DNA of 7,320 nucleotides from Streptomyces lilacinus (GCA_000715685.1 KL569476.1:13328-20647); one strand, 5' to 3'; counted from the stretch's first letter, positions 1 through 5,747 are shown. Notes: generated from the sequence alone by a model not told the origin. A program made the numbers and translations.

Positions 1-482
1 GACTGGGTGGACAGCTCGAAGCCGGTCGCGGCCTCGATGTCCTCGTCGTCGACGAGGTCGGGGACGGAGGTGGTCAGGCAGGGGTCGAAGAAGGCCTGGC
101 AGGCCGCCAGCGTCAGCGTCGCGGCGTAGGCGGCGGCCAGCGGCAGGCCGGCGGCGTACGCCCACGCGGCCAGGGCCGCGGCGGCCGTGCCCGCGGCGCC
201 GGCGGCGGTCCGCAGCACCGAGCGGGGCGCGAAGCGGGCGACGGTCCGGGCGACGAGGGGCGCCAGGACCACGGCGGGCAGCGTGCTGACGGCCATGAAC
301 AGCCCGGACGCGAGGCCCCGGCCGCCGCTCACGGCGTAGGCGACGAGCCACCAGGAGACGCCGACCTGGAACATCCGCACCGCGGCCTGGGTGAGCACCT
401 GGCCCAGCCAGACGGTGCCGAAGGCGCGGTTGCGCAGGACGAGGGGCAGTCGGCGCCCCGCTGTCTGGGTGGGCGCGGTCAT
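1..482 (-). CDS. MFS transporter, N-terminal part (gene continues beyond the left edge)
   Basis: I translated 160 complete codons from an ATG at 482-480; no stop occurs before the window edge. The protein starts MTAPTQTAGRRLPLVLRNRA and then shows alternating hydrophobic stretches at about residues 21-50, 57-77, 92-110 and 112-133, as expected for the first four helices of a 12-helix major facilitator. The segment FFDPCLTTSVPDLVDDEDI (131-149) fits the cytoplasmic segment after TM4 of drug- and siderophore-exporting MFS_3/EntS-type permeases. The usual acidic 'motif A' between TM2 and TM3 is degenerate (VARTVARFAPRS). The start overlaps the stop of the upstream adenylating-enzyme gene as ATGA (482-479), and GAGAGG lies 8 nt before the ATG inside the upstream gene, so the two are translationally coupled. 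It probably sits in the cytoplasmic membrane and exports a small molecule; the substrate cannot be read from the sequence. Confidence 0.85.
   Translation of the reverse strand, partial: MTAPTQTAGRRLPLVLRNRAFGTVWLGQVLTQAAVRMFQVGVSWWLVAYAVSGGRGLASGLFMAVSTLPAVVLAPLVARTVARFAPRSVLRTAAGAAGTAAAALAAWAYAAGLPLAAAYAATLTLAACQAFFDPCLTTSVPDLVDDEDIEAATGFELSTQ
479..482 (-). promoter_or_regulatory. ATGA stop/start overlap coupling the ligase-like gene to the MFS gene
   Basis: The plus strand reads TCAT here, so on the coding strand the ATG of the transporter overlaps the TGA of the adenylating enzyme by one base. A GAGAGG ribosome-binding sequence lies 8 nt before the ATG. This arrangement normally means termination-reinitiation and matched expression of the two products. 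Confidence 0.85.
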
Positions 483-1750
483 GCGGTCGGCCTCTCGTCG
501 ATGACGCGGACGAGCTTGCCGGAGCGGGTGTTGACGGTCAGATCGGCGTGACGCGTCCACTCGACGGCGAGCGGGTGGACGTGTCCGGCGCGCACGCTGT
601 CGGGGTAGAGCGGCCGGGCCTCGTTCAGCTCGGCGACGACGGCCTTGGCCAGGACCTCGAGCGCTGTCGGGTCGGTGTCGCCGGGGGCGGTGGCCAGGCG
701 CAGCACGAGGCCGTCGCGGCCGTCCCAGCGGCGTACGACGAGCTGGGCGCCCGTGACGCGGCCGTCGGTGTCCGCGGCGGCGACGGCGGCGAGGGCGTCC
801 TCGGAGTAGAGCGACACGGGGCCGACGCGCACCCCTTCCTCGGCCCTGCCGAGGATGCGGAAGTGCCCCGCCCCGGGGTCGACCCACTCGGCGCGGTCGC
901 CGGCGGGGTAGCGGATGACGGGCATGAGGCGGCGGTAGAGCTGGGTCACGACGACCCGGCCGGGGCGGCCCGCCTCGTGGATGGGCTCTCCGGTCGTCTC
1001 GTCGAGGATCTCGACGATCGAGTGGGGCGTGAAGGCGCGGTGCACGCGGGGGTCGCGGCCGGGGACGGGGCAGCCCAGGAGACCGGCGTCGACGCTGGCG
1101 TAACCGAGGGAACGGGGCTCGGCGTTGGGGAAGGCCGTCGCCAGCAGCCGTCGCTGGTCGGCGAAGAGGGCCTCGCCGCCGAAGAACAGCAGCTCGACGG
1201 AGGGCAGTCGGCGGTCGGTGGCGATCAGGTGCTCGGCCAACCGGCACAGCGTGGTCGGGGTGCCCGCCACGACCTGCGCGGCGAAGTCGACCAGGGTGGC
1301 AACCGTCGACTCCAGTGGCGCGGCGCCGCCGATGGGCAGGCGTACGTTGTCGACGGGGGCGTGGGCGAGCGAGTCCAGGATGAAGAGGAAGCTGGCGTAG
1401 AGCTCACCGGCGTAGAAGAGGTCGGCCACGCGGTGGCCGGGGCGCAGGCCCGCCTCGACGAGCCCTTGGCCGAAGGCGGTGACGAACTGCTCCCATTCCT
1501 CCCGGGTGTAGCAGGAGAACTTCGGCGCGCCGGTGGTGCCACCGGTCTTGTAGACGACGGCCTCGGACAGGGGTGCGGTCAGAACCCGGTTGTCGTGGAG
1601 GACGTTCGCCGCCCAGAAGGCGTTCTGGTCGACGACGGGGAGATCGGTGACGCGGTCGACGTCCGGCGGCAGGTCCGCGTAGAGGGCGGAGTAAAAGGGA
1701 GAGTTATGGCGGGCATAACGTACAATGTCCGACAATTGATGGACGGGCAT
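479..1750 (-). CDS. phenylacetate-CoA ligase (PaaK)-like adenylate-forming enzyme
   Basis: This 423-residue protein belongs to the AMP-binding (ANL) superfamily and is closest in layout to PaaK-type aryl-acid CoA ligases. Its N-terminus (LSDIVRYARHNSPFY, 6-20) is the typical PaaK opening. Core motifs are present in order: phosphate-binding loop KTGGTTGAPK (68-77), FFGGEAL (189-195), GYASVDAG (216-223, A5-like), RYPAGDRA with Asp285 (280-287, A7-like), LGRAEEGVRVG (300-310, A8 hinge) and TRSGKLVRVID with Lys412 (the A10 catalytic lysine position). All key positions look intact, so it should activate a carboxylic acid with ATP; whether the acyl group goes to CoA, a carrier protein or an amine is not visible. 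The ATG at 1750-1748 is the only possible start, because an in-frame TGA lies at 1783-1781 with no start codon between. A weak AAAGG lies just upstream. The coupled MFS gene downstream suggests product export. About half of codons 2-19 end in A or T, unlike the rest of the gene. Confidence 0.88.
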   Translation of the reverse strand: MPVHQLSDIVRYARHNSPFYSALYADLPPDVDRVTDLPVVDQNAFWAANVLHDNRVLTAPLSEAVVYKTGGTTGAPKFSCYTREEWEQFVTAFGQGLVEAGLRPGHRVADLFYAGELYASFLFILDSLAHAPVDNVRLPIGGAAPLESTVATLVDFAAQVVAGTPTTLCRLAEHLIATDRRLPSVELLFFGGEALFADQRRLLATAFPNAEPRSLGYASVDAGLLGCPVPGRDPRVHRAFTPHSIVEILDETTGEPIHEAGRPGRVVVTQLYRRLMPVIRYPAGDRAEWVDPGAGHFRILGRAEEGVRVGPVSLYSEDALAAVAAADTDGRVTGAQLVVRRWDGRDGLVLRLATAPGDTDPTALEVLAKAVVAELNEARPLYPDSVRAGHVHPLAVEWTRHADLTVNTRSGKLVRVIDERPTA

Positions 1751-2040
1751 GCGGCCTTTGCCTAGGTGGATACGGGAAGGTCAGGACTCTTCGCGGCATG
1801 ACAAGGCGCGACGGGGCATGGTCGGTACGCCCGTCACGTGCTTGTTGAGGTGTTCCGTGAGATGGGTACGCCGCGGTCTCAGCGTCGCTCCGAGCGCCGA
1901 GGAACTGACGCGCGGTCACGAGGGAACGCCGTAGAAGATATCGCAAAGTCCCCGGTTTCCTGAAAACTTGTCAGGTGCGGGTGGCCAAAAACCTTACTTT
2001 CTTCGACCCCAGCCCTTCAGGCCCACAGATCTTCCGCCCT
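1751..2040. other. 290-bp non-coding spacer carrying the likely ligase/MFS promoter region
   Basis: No convincing gene lies here. Short open frames on both strands (for example minus 1946-1704 and plus 1749-1934) give arginine- and proline-rich translations with no recognisable domain, and both intrude on the ligase-like gene. The sequence near 1931-2005 is clearly AT-richer than its surroundings, including ATATCGCAAAG, TTTCCTGAAAAC and CCAAAAACCTTACTTTC, as expected of a regulatory region. Minus-strand matches to a -35 element include CTGACA (within the near-palindrome at 1959-1975) and TTGTCA near 1803-1798, but I could not pair either with a good -10 at 16-19 nt, so no promoter is called. 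I see no strong hairpin terminator behind the response-regulator stop at 2041. The 9-mer GCCCTTCAG occurs at 2012-2020 and again at 2036-2044 over that stop. Confidence 0.6.
1959..1975. promoter_or_regulatory. candidate operator: 17-bp near-perfect palindrome
   Basis: CCTGAAAACTTGTCAGG reads as two 8-base arms around a central C with 7 of 8 positions paired (CCTGAAAA against CCTGACAA). It sits in the AT-rich part of the spacer, 209 bp upstream of the ligase-like start, and on the minus strand it contains CTGACA, a five-of-six match to a -35 hexamer. A dimeric repressor site over a promoter is a reasonable reading. A palindrome of this quality can also arise by chance a few times in a window this size, so the support is its position and base composition rather than symmetry alone. 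I cannot assign it to a known regulator. Confidence 0.35.
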
Positions 2041-2703
2041 TCAGACCTCCAGCCCCGCGTCCCGCGCCAGCAGCGCGGCCTGGACGCGGTTGTCGCAGGC
2101 GAGCTTGGCGAGGATGCGGCTCACATACGTCTTCACCGTGGCCTCGCTCATGTGGAGCCGGCGTCCGGCGTCGGCGTTGGACAGCCCCTCGCCGAGCAGC
2201 GCCAGGACGTCGCGCTCCCGCTCGCTGAGCACCGCGAGCCGGCGCCGCGCCTGCTCGGCGCGGGTGGCGGACCGGCCGGCGGTGCCGGCGGCCAGGGAGT
2301 CCACCACGTGCCGGGTGGCGGCGGGCGAGAGGTACGCCTCCCCCGCTGCCGCGGCCCGCACCGCCCCGATGAGCTCGCCGGGCGCGGAGTCCTTGAGCAG
2401 GAAGCCGGCGCCGCCCTCCCGCAGGGCCCGCAGGACGTTGTCCCGCTCGCCGAAGGTGGTGAGGATCAGCGTCCGGACGCCCGGGGTGGTGCGGCCCAGC
2501 TCGGCCAGGGCCGCCAGGCCGTCCAGTCGGGGCATCTGGATGTCGAGCAGGGCGACGTCCACCCGGTGCCGCCGGGCCAGCTCGAGCGCCTCGTGCCCGT
2601 CCCCCGCCTCCGCCACGACCTCGATGTCGTCCGCCGAGGTGAGGATCATCCGGATACCGGCCCGGATGAGCGGCTCGTCGTCGGCGATGAGGACGCGGAT
2701 CAC
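2041..2703 (-). CDS. NarL/FixJ-family response regulator (receiver plus LuxR-type HTH)
   Basis: The 220-residue protein is a standard response regulator of normal length. The receiver domain (about 1-118) has the acidic pair Asp8/Asp9, the phosphoacceptor Asp54 in VALLDIQMPRLDG, the switch Thr82 in LILTTF, and Lys104 in FLLKDSAPGE. The C-terminal GerE/LuxR HTH (about 157-215) has LSERERDVLALLGEGLSN and SEATVKTYVSRILAKL, with VKTYVSRILAKL as recognition helix. AGRRL and KLACDN replace the more usual EIA..L and KLGLRD, so the helix-turn-helix is slightly divergent but complete. Translation starts at GTG (2703-2701), with AGGAG 8 nt upstream; the next internal start, Met19, would remove part of the receiver. 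The gene follows the histidine kinase by 54 bp on the same strand, so the two form a cognate pair. When phosphorylated it should bind DNA as a dimer, possibly at its own promoter; target genes are unknown. Confidence 0.95.
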   Translation of the reverse strand: MIRVLIADDEPLIRAGIRMILTSADDIEVVAEAGDGHEALELARRHRVDVALLDIQMPRLDGLAALAELGRTTPGVRTLILTTFGERDNVLRALREGGAGFLLKDSAPGELIGAVRAAAAGEAYLSPAATRHVVDSLAAGTAGRSATRAEQARRRLAVLSERERDVLALLGEGLSNADAGRRLHMSEATVKTYVSRILAKLACDNRVQAALLARDAGLEV

Positions 2704-2711
2704 CTGGTCAA

Positions 2712-2716
2712 CTCCT
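2712..2716 (-). promoter_or_regulatory. ribosome-binding site of the response regulator
   Basis: AGGAG on the minus strand (TTCAGGAGTT context) stands 8 nt before the GTG at 2703. It supports this non-ATG start and shows that the regulator is translated independently of the kinase, whose TAG lies at 2760-2758. Confidence 0.75.
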
Positions 2717-2757
2717 GAAGAACGGCTGCTGCTCGCCGGCGCTCGACCCGCTGCTCG

Positions 2758-4515
2758 CTAGCTCTTGACGTGGAATTCACGCTTCTCGAACAGCTTCCCG
2801 TCCTTGAAGCAGAAGCGATACACGGTATCGGTGTCCAGCCCCTGCGAGCTGTCGGTGGACAGGAGGGCCAGGCAGCTGGTGCCCGCCGGATCGGCCGGTA
2901 TCTTGCTCTTTATGTCGGAGGTGAGGATGGACTTGCCGGACGGGAGCTTGTCCCGCACCTGGCGCTCGGGGTCGCCGACACTGACCGACCGATAGACGCT
3001 CGGGTCGATCATGCCCTTGTCGACCTCCTCGACGAACTTGCCCACCCCGAAGAGGCCCACCACGACCAGGCCCACGAGGATCAACAGGCCGACCCCGCAG
3101 CCGATCAGACAGCCGTTGCTCTTCTTCATGCCCATGATGTCCTTGAACTCCTCGCGCGGATCGAGCCGGTCGATGACCACTCCACCCTCGCCCGGAGCCC
3201 CCGCCCCCGGCTGCTGCCGAAAGTCGTCCGTCGCGTCGACGAAGGTCGCGTCGTCGAGGCCCTCCGCGGCGGCGCCCGAGCCTCCCCCGGCCCGGCGGGC
3301 ACGGCGGGCCTCCCCGGCCTCGCCCGAGTCGTACGGGATCACCGCGGCGAGCCGGAATCCCCCGCCCTCCGCGGGGCCGGTGAAGACCATGCCGCCGATC
3401 AGCCGGGCGCGCTCCCGCAGCCCGGTCAGGCCCTGCCCGCCGCTCACCGCCTCGGGCGGGGGCCCGACCGCGGCGCGCCGCCCCAGCGGGACGGGCCCGT
3501 TCTTCACCTCGACCACCAGCGCGTCCGGCTCGTAGCGCAGGCTCACGGTGATCGGCGCGCCCGGCGCGTGCTTGGCGGCGTTCGTCAGCCCCTCCTGCGC
3601 GACGCGATACCCGGCGTGGTCGGCGGCGGGCGCCAGGGGCCGGGCCTCGCCCGAGCGCTCCAGGCGCACCCGCATGCCGGCCGCCACCGCCGCGTCGACC
3701 AGGCGGTCGATGCCGGAGACGACCCTGGACCCGGGCTGCTCCTCCTCGGGGGTGCCGTCCCTGAGGATGCCGACGACCTCCCGCAGCTCGTGCATCGCCG
3801 CCACCGAGGCCTCCCGGAGCACGCCGACCGCCTCGCGCTGCTGGTCGGTCAGCGTCCGGTCGACCTCCAGGGCGCCGGTCTGCACCGCGATGAGGGCCAG
3901 CTGATGGCCCAGGCTGTCGTGCATGTCCTGGGCGATGCGCTGCCGCTCCCGCATCCGCGCCTGCCCGGCGATCATTTGACGCTCGCGCAACAGCTGGGCG
4001 TTGCGCTGGCGCAGGGTGTGCAGCAGGGTGCGGCGCTGCGTCCAGTTGCGACTGGCGAGGCCGGGGACGACCGTGATCACCAGGAAGAGGAGGGTGTTCA
4101 GCACGACTATCAGCGGCGCGAACTGCTGCGACGACCACGCCGCGAGCGCCACGAACAGCACGAGCGAGGCGCCGAAGGCGAGCAGCGCCCGCAGCAACCC
4201 CTCGATCCTGCGGCCGGCCGACCAGCCGACCAGAATCAGCAGCAGGCCGGCGTTGCTCTCCGTGGCCCCCGCGAGCACCGCCGTGGTGACCAGCACGGTC
4301 GCCGGCAGAGCGCGCCGCAGCTGCGACAGCACGACGACGGCCGTCGTGATCAGGACGACCCACGGCCAGCTGCCCCCGTCGGCTGTCTCCCCCCACGCCA
4401 CGAACAGGGCGAGGAAGGCGGCGAGCACGCTCTCCCCGACCACCCGGCGCCGGGACCACTGTCCCGGGTCCGTCAGCCGTCGCCAGAGATCACGGGGCCA
4501 CGTTGTCGCGTTCAC
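2758..4515 (-). CDS. DesK/NarX-like histidine kinase with an extra C-terminal membrane helix and predicted external domain
   Basis: This 585-residue protein begins with about six hydrophobic helices (roughly 27-44, 50-66, 69-85, 88-103, 107-128, 132-154). A coiled linker follows, then a HisKA_3 dimerisation domain with phosphoacceptor His199 in RIAQDMHDSLGHQLALIA. The HATPase_c domain (about 295-397) has the N-box QEGLTNAAKHAP (Asn312) and glycine-rich GGQGLTGLRERARLIGG (359-375); the usual D-box is VEVKNGP. Related kinases normally end near residue 400. This one continues with an Arg/Gly/Ala-rich, then acidic linker (398-460), a strongly hydrophobic helix (about 469-490) and about 90 polar residues holding VGDPERQVRDKLPSGKS and two cysteines (Cys548, Cys569). 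With six helices before the kinase, the tail should lie outside the cell. The tail resembles SmpA/OmlA (BamE)-type small domains, a low-confidence reading. The GTG start at 4515 has no good Shine-Dalgarno and may be leaderless. Partner: the response regulator 54 bp downstream. Confidence 0.92.
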   Translation of the reverse strand: MNATTWPRDLWRRLTDPGQWSRRRVVGESVLAAFLALFVAWGETADGGSWPWVVLITTAVVVLSQLRRALPATVLVTTAVLAGATESNAGLLLILVGWSAGRRIEGLLRALLAFGASLVLFVALAAWSSQQFAPLIVVLNTLLFLVITVVPGLASRNWTQRRTLLHTLRQRNAQLLRERQMIAGQARMRERQRIAQDMHDSLGHQLALIAVQTGALEVDRTLTDQQREAVGVLREASVAAMHELREVVGILRDGTPEEEQPGSRVVSGIDRLVDAAVAAGMRVRLERSGEARPLAPAADHAGYRVAQEGLTNAAKHAPGAPITVSLRYEPDALVVEVKNGPVPLGRRAAVGPPPEAVSGGQGLTGLRERARLIGGMVFTGPAEGGGFRLAAVIPYDSGEAGEARRARRAGGGSGAAAEGLDDATFVDATDDFRQQPGAGAPGEGGVVIDRLDPREEFKDIMGMKKSNGCLIGCGVGLLILVGLVVVGLFGVGKFVEEVDKGMIDPSVYRSVSVGDPERQVRDKLPSGKSILTSDIKSKIPADPAGTSCLALLSTDSSQGLDTDTVYRFCFKDGKLFEKREFHVKS

Positions 4516-4521
4516 CCCCGC

Positions 4522-4527
4522 ACCATA
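4522..4527 (-). promoter_or_regulatory. possible -10 element for a leaderless kinase transcript
   Basis: TATGGT on the minus strand fits the actinomycete TANNNT pattern and ends 6 nt before the kinase GTG, so transcription would start at or next to the start codon. No good -35 was found at 16-19 nt upstream (TGTGCC at 17 nt is poor). The lack of an AG-rich ribosome-binding site before the GTG agrees with a leaderless message. This is inference from spacing only. Confidence 0.3.
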
Positions 4528-4534
4528 GGCAGGG

Positions 4535-4569
4535 CGGCACGTCCGGCACAGTCACCGAAGGTCGTGCCG
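4535..4569. repeat. short direct and inverted repeats upstream of the kinase gene
   Basis: CGGCAC occurs twice in direct orientation (4535-4540 and 4544-4549, 9-bp period) and once inverted as GTGCCG (4564-4569); the outer pair extends to CGGCACG/CGTGCCG. All copies lie 20-55 bp upstream of the kinase start, in the 110-bp gap behind the DUF1876 gene. They could be binding sites for the cognate response regulator (autoregulation) or a weak hairpin at the end of the DUF1876 transcript. The units are short and GC-rich, so chance is possible. Confidence 0.35.
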
Positions 4570-4625
4570 TGCTCCGACGAAAGTTGATTCGCCGGTCACG
4601 CCTTCGCCCGTCGCGTCCTCGTCTG

Positions 4626-4895
4626 TCACATCGCCGGGTGGGCGGGAACGTGCGTGACCTCTTCGATGTCGTGCCCGGCCTTGGTCAAAAGTGCCCGGGA
4701 GAGTTCGTTGAGTGCCCGCGCCGCCGCGACCTCCTCGCCGACCCGCTGCTGTTCGGGGTCGTCGGGGTGTCTGGTGGCATGACCTCGCGCACGCAGCTCG
4801 GTGCCGTCCTGCAGTCGGAGCAGCACGGCCGCGTGCGTCCGCTTGTCCTTCTCCTCGAACTCGACCTCGACGTGCCATCCCACGATCGTCGTCAT
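4626..4895 (-). CDS. DUF1876 domain protein (Rv2632c-like), function unknown
   Basis: This 89-residue protein begins MTTIVGWHVEVEFEEKDKRT and ends VTHVPAHPAM. Three features match DUF1876 proteins common in actinobacteria: an N-terminal beta-strand with alternating hydrophobics (WHVEVEF), a DGTELRARGHATRHPDD turn-strand region, and a C-terminal helix (VGEEVAAARALNELSRALLTKAGHDIEEVTH) in which 'GEE.AAARAL..L...LL..A..DIE..TH' is characteristic. The known family member Rv2632c has a small alpha/beta, dsRNA-binding-like fold, but no activity has been established. It has no signal peptide or membrane helix, so it is cytoplasmic. The start at 4895 is chosen because AGGAGG lies 8 nt upstream and the family alignment begins there; the frame is open much further upstream but would run back into the Mut7-C gene. 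It is separated from the Mut7-C gene by a strong hairpin and from the kinase gene by 110 bp, so it is probably monocistronic. Confidence 0.9.
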   Translation of the reverse strand: MTTIVGWHVEVEFEEKDKRTHAAVLLRLQDGTELRARGHATRHPDDPEQQRVGEEVAAARALNELSRALLTKAGHDIEEVTHVPAHPAM

Positions 4896-4903
4896 GGCCT
4901 CCA

Positions 4904-4909
4904 CCTCCT
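4904..4909 (-). promoter_or_regulatory. ribosome-binding site that fixes the DUF1876 start
   Basis: AGGAGG on the minus strand, inside a longer purine-rich run (GGAGGAGGTGGAGG), stands 8 nt before the ATG at 4895. It is the strongest Shine-Dalgarno sequence in the window and decides between this start and the longer in-frame reading. Confidence 0.85.
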
Positions 4910-4956
4910 CCAGTACCTCTCCAGCGTGCACCAGACGGCCGGAATGCGACACCGGT

Positions 4957-4980
4957 GGCGGCCCGGGCCCCCGGGCCGCC
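4957..4980. terminator. perfect 11-bp GC hairpin behind the Mut7-C gene
   Basis: GGCGGCCCGGG (4957-4967) and CCCGGGCCGCC (4970-4980) are exact reverse complements separated by two bases. The hairpin begins 10 nt past the TAG of the Mut7-C gene on the minus strand. There is no clear T tract, which is usual for GC-rich actinomycete terminators, and the symmetry means it could act on either strand. It separates the Mut7-C and DUF1876 transcripts. Confidence 0.75.
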
Positions 4981-4990
4981 CGGGCTCCCG

Positions 4991-5725
4991 CTAGGCCGCC
5001 GCCGGGCCGAACTCGCGGACCGCGTTCTCGACGATCGTCTCCAACCGCGTGTGGTGCGCGCCGCGCCAGTACACGCGCCCGCACGCGATGCACTGCGCGA
5101 AGACGTCGTACGTGCGCTGCGTACCGTGCTCCAGCCGCTCGCGGACGGCGTCCTTGTCGGCGTCCTGCAGCGGGCCGTTGCACGCCGTGCAGCGCGTCCA
5201 GGGCGCGAGGGCCGGTGCGAAGCGGCCGAGGACGTCGCGGAGCTGCTCGTCGGGGCGGTCGCTGTAGACGTACGCGCCCGCCCAGATCTCCCGGCGGCGC
5301 AGCAGGCCCCGGTCGCGGGAGAGCAGTACGCGCTGCTGGGCGGCGGAGAGCGCGGCCAGCGCCGGGTCGCCGATGTCGTCGCTCTCGTAGGCCGCGTCGA
5401 CGCCCAGCAGCCGCAGCCGCCGGGCGAGCGTGCCCAGGTGCACGTCCAGCAGGAAGCGCAGGGGCGCGCCCGGCACCTCCTGCGGCCGGCCGACCGCCTC
5501 GACCTCGACGCGCTCCCCCGCCGCGGGCACGTGGGACACCGCGACCTCGCGCCCGTCGACGAGCAGGCGGCCGACCTCGGTGAGCGGGACGCCCAGGGAC
5601 TCGACGACGTGCCCCAGGGTGGAGACGCCGTCGGTGATCACGGGCGCCTGGGGCCGGCGCCGCTCGGCGGCGATGAAAAGCTGCAGCTCAGGGGCGAAGC
5701 TGATGGTGATCTCGGGACCGTTCAC
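4991..5725 (-). CDS. Mut7-C RNase-domain protein with N-terminal ubiquitin-like domain
   Basis: From the GTG at 5725 the protein has 244 residues. The N-terminal ~80 residues (VNGPEITISFAPELQLF, then LGHVVESLGVPLTEVGRLLVDGREV and ERVEVEAV) form a ubiquitin/ThiS-like fold, as in the Mut7-C ubiquitin family. The rest is a Mut7-C domain, a PIN-type nuclease fold: RFLLDVHLGTLARRLRLLGVDAAY with Asp94, the acidic ESDDIGD (Asp116/117) and VLLSRDRGLL with Asp138. A zinc ribbon follows, with Cys179, Cys182 (CTAC), Cys212 and Cys215 (CIAC), then the family ending VYWRGAHHTRLETIV. All acidic and cysteine positions look intact, so a cytoplasmic metal-dependent RNase is expected; the biological substrate in bacteria is not known. 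The frame stays open to an ATG at 5806, but that would read through the hairpin at 5748-5789 with no homologous residues; ATG 5737 is a second option. No start has a strong Shine-Dalgarno. Confidence 0.9.
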   Translation of the reverse strand: MNGPEITISFAPELQLFIAAERRRPQAPVITDGVSTLGHVVESLGVPLTEVGRLLVDGREVAVSHVPAAGERVEVEAVGRPQEVPGAPLRFLLDVHLGTLARRLRLLGVDAAYESDDIGDPALAALSAAQQRVLLSRDRGLLRRREIWAGAYVYSDRPDEQLRDVLGRFAPALAPWTRCTACNGPLQDADKDAVRERLEHGTQRTYDVFAQCIACGRVYWRGAHHTRLETIVENAVREFGPAAA

Positions 5726-5747
5726 GCCCCACAGCATGCCACCGCGC

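Noticed and set aside
1749..1934. Possible 61-residue plus-strand gene in the same spacer
   Set aside because: It has no domain similarity and no convincing ribosome-binding site, and its start sits over the ligase-like start codon on the other strand.
1704..1946. Possible 80-residue minus-strand gene in the spacer upstream of the ligase-like gene
   Set aside because: It overlaps the ligase-like start by 47 bp in another frame, its translation is Arg/Pro-rich with no domain, and no ribosome-binding site is convincing.
2012..2044. Repeated GCCCTTCAG (2012-2020 and 2036-2044) as a regulatory repeat or terminator
   Set aside because: The copies are direct, not inverted, one lies in the response-regulator stop region, and a 9-mer match at this distance in GC-rich DNA is weak evidence.
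3280..3345. Possible frameshift or gene boundary in the low-complexity linker of the kinase
   Set aside because: The reading frame is continuous with G/C-ending codons on both sides and no stop; the downstream helix and tail are in the same frame, so a genuine single gene is the simpler reading, although an error in this repetitive stretch cannot be excluded by eye.
4512..4526. Four-codon upstream open frame (ATG GTG CGG GGG TGA) overlapping the kinase GTG as GTGA
   Set aside because: It is too short to support and its ATG lies inside the likely -10 hexamer, so it is probably not transcribed.
2770..4587. A 605-codon open frame on the plus strand opposite the kinase gene
   Set aside because: It is a GC-driven shadow: its translation is rich in Ala, Gly, Arg, His and Gln with no domain, while the opposite strand encodes a full histidine kinase with all catalytic motifs.
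4896..5183. N-terminal extension of the DUF1876 protein by 96 residues
   Set aside because: The extension is Arg-rich, lies over the Mut7-C coding region and its terminator, and the strong AGGAGG at 4904-4909 marks the start at 4895.
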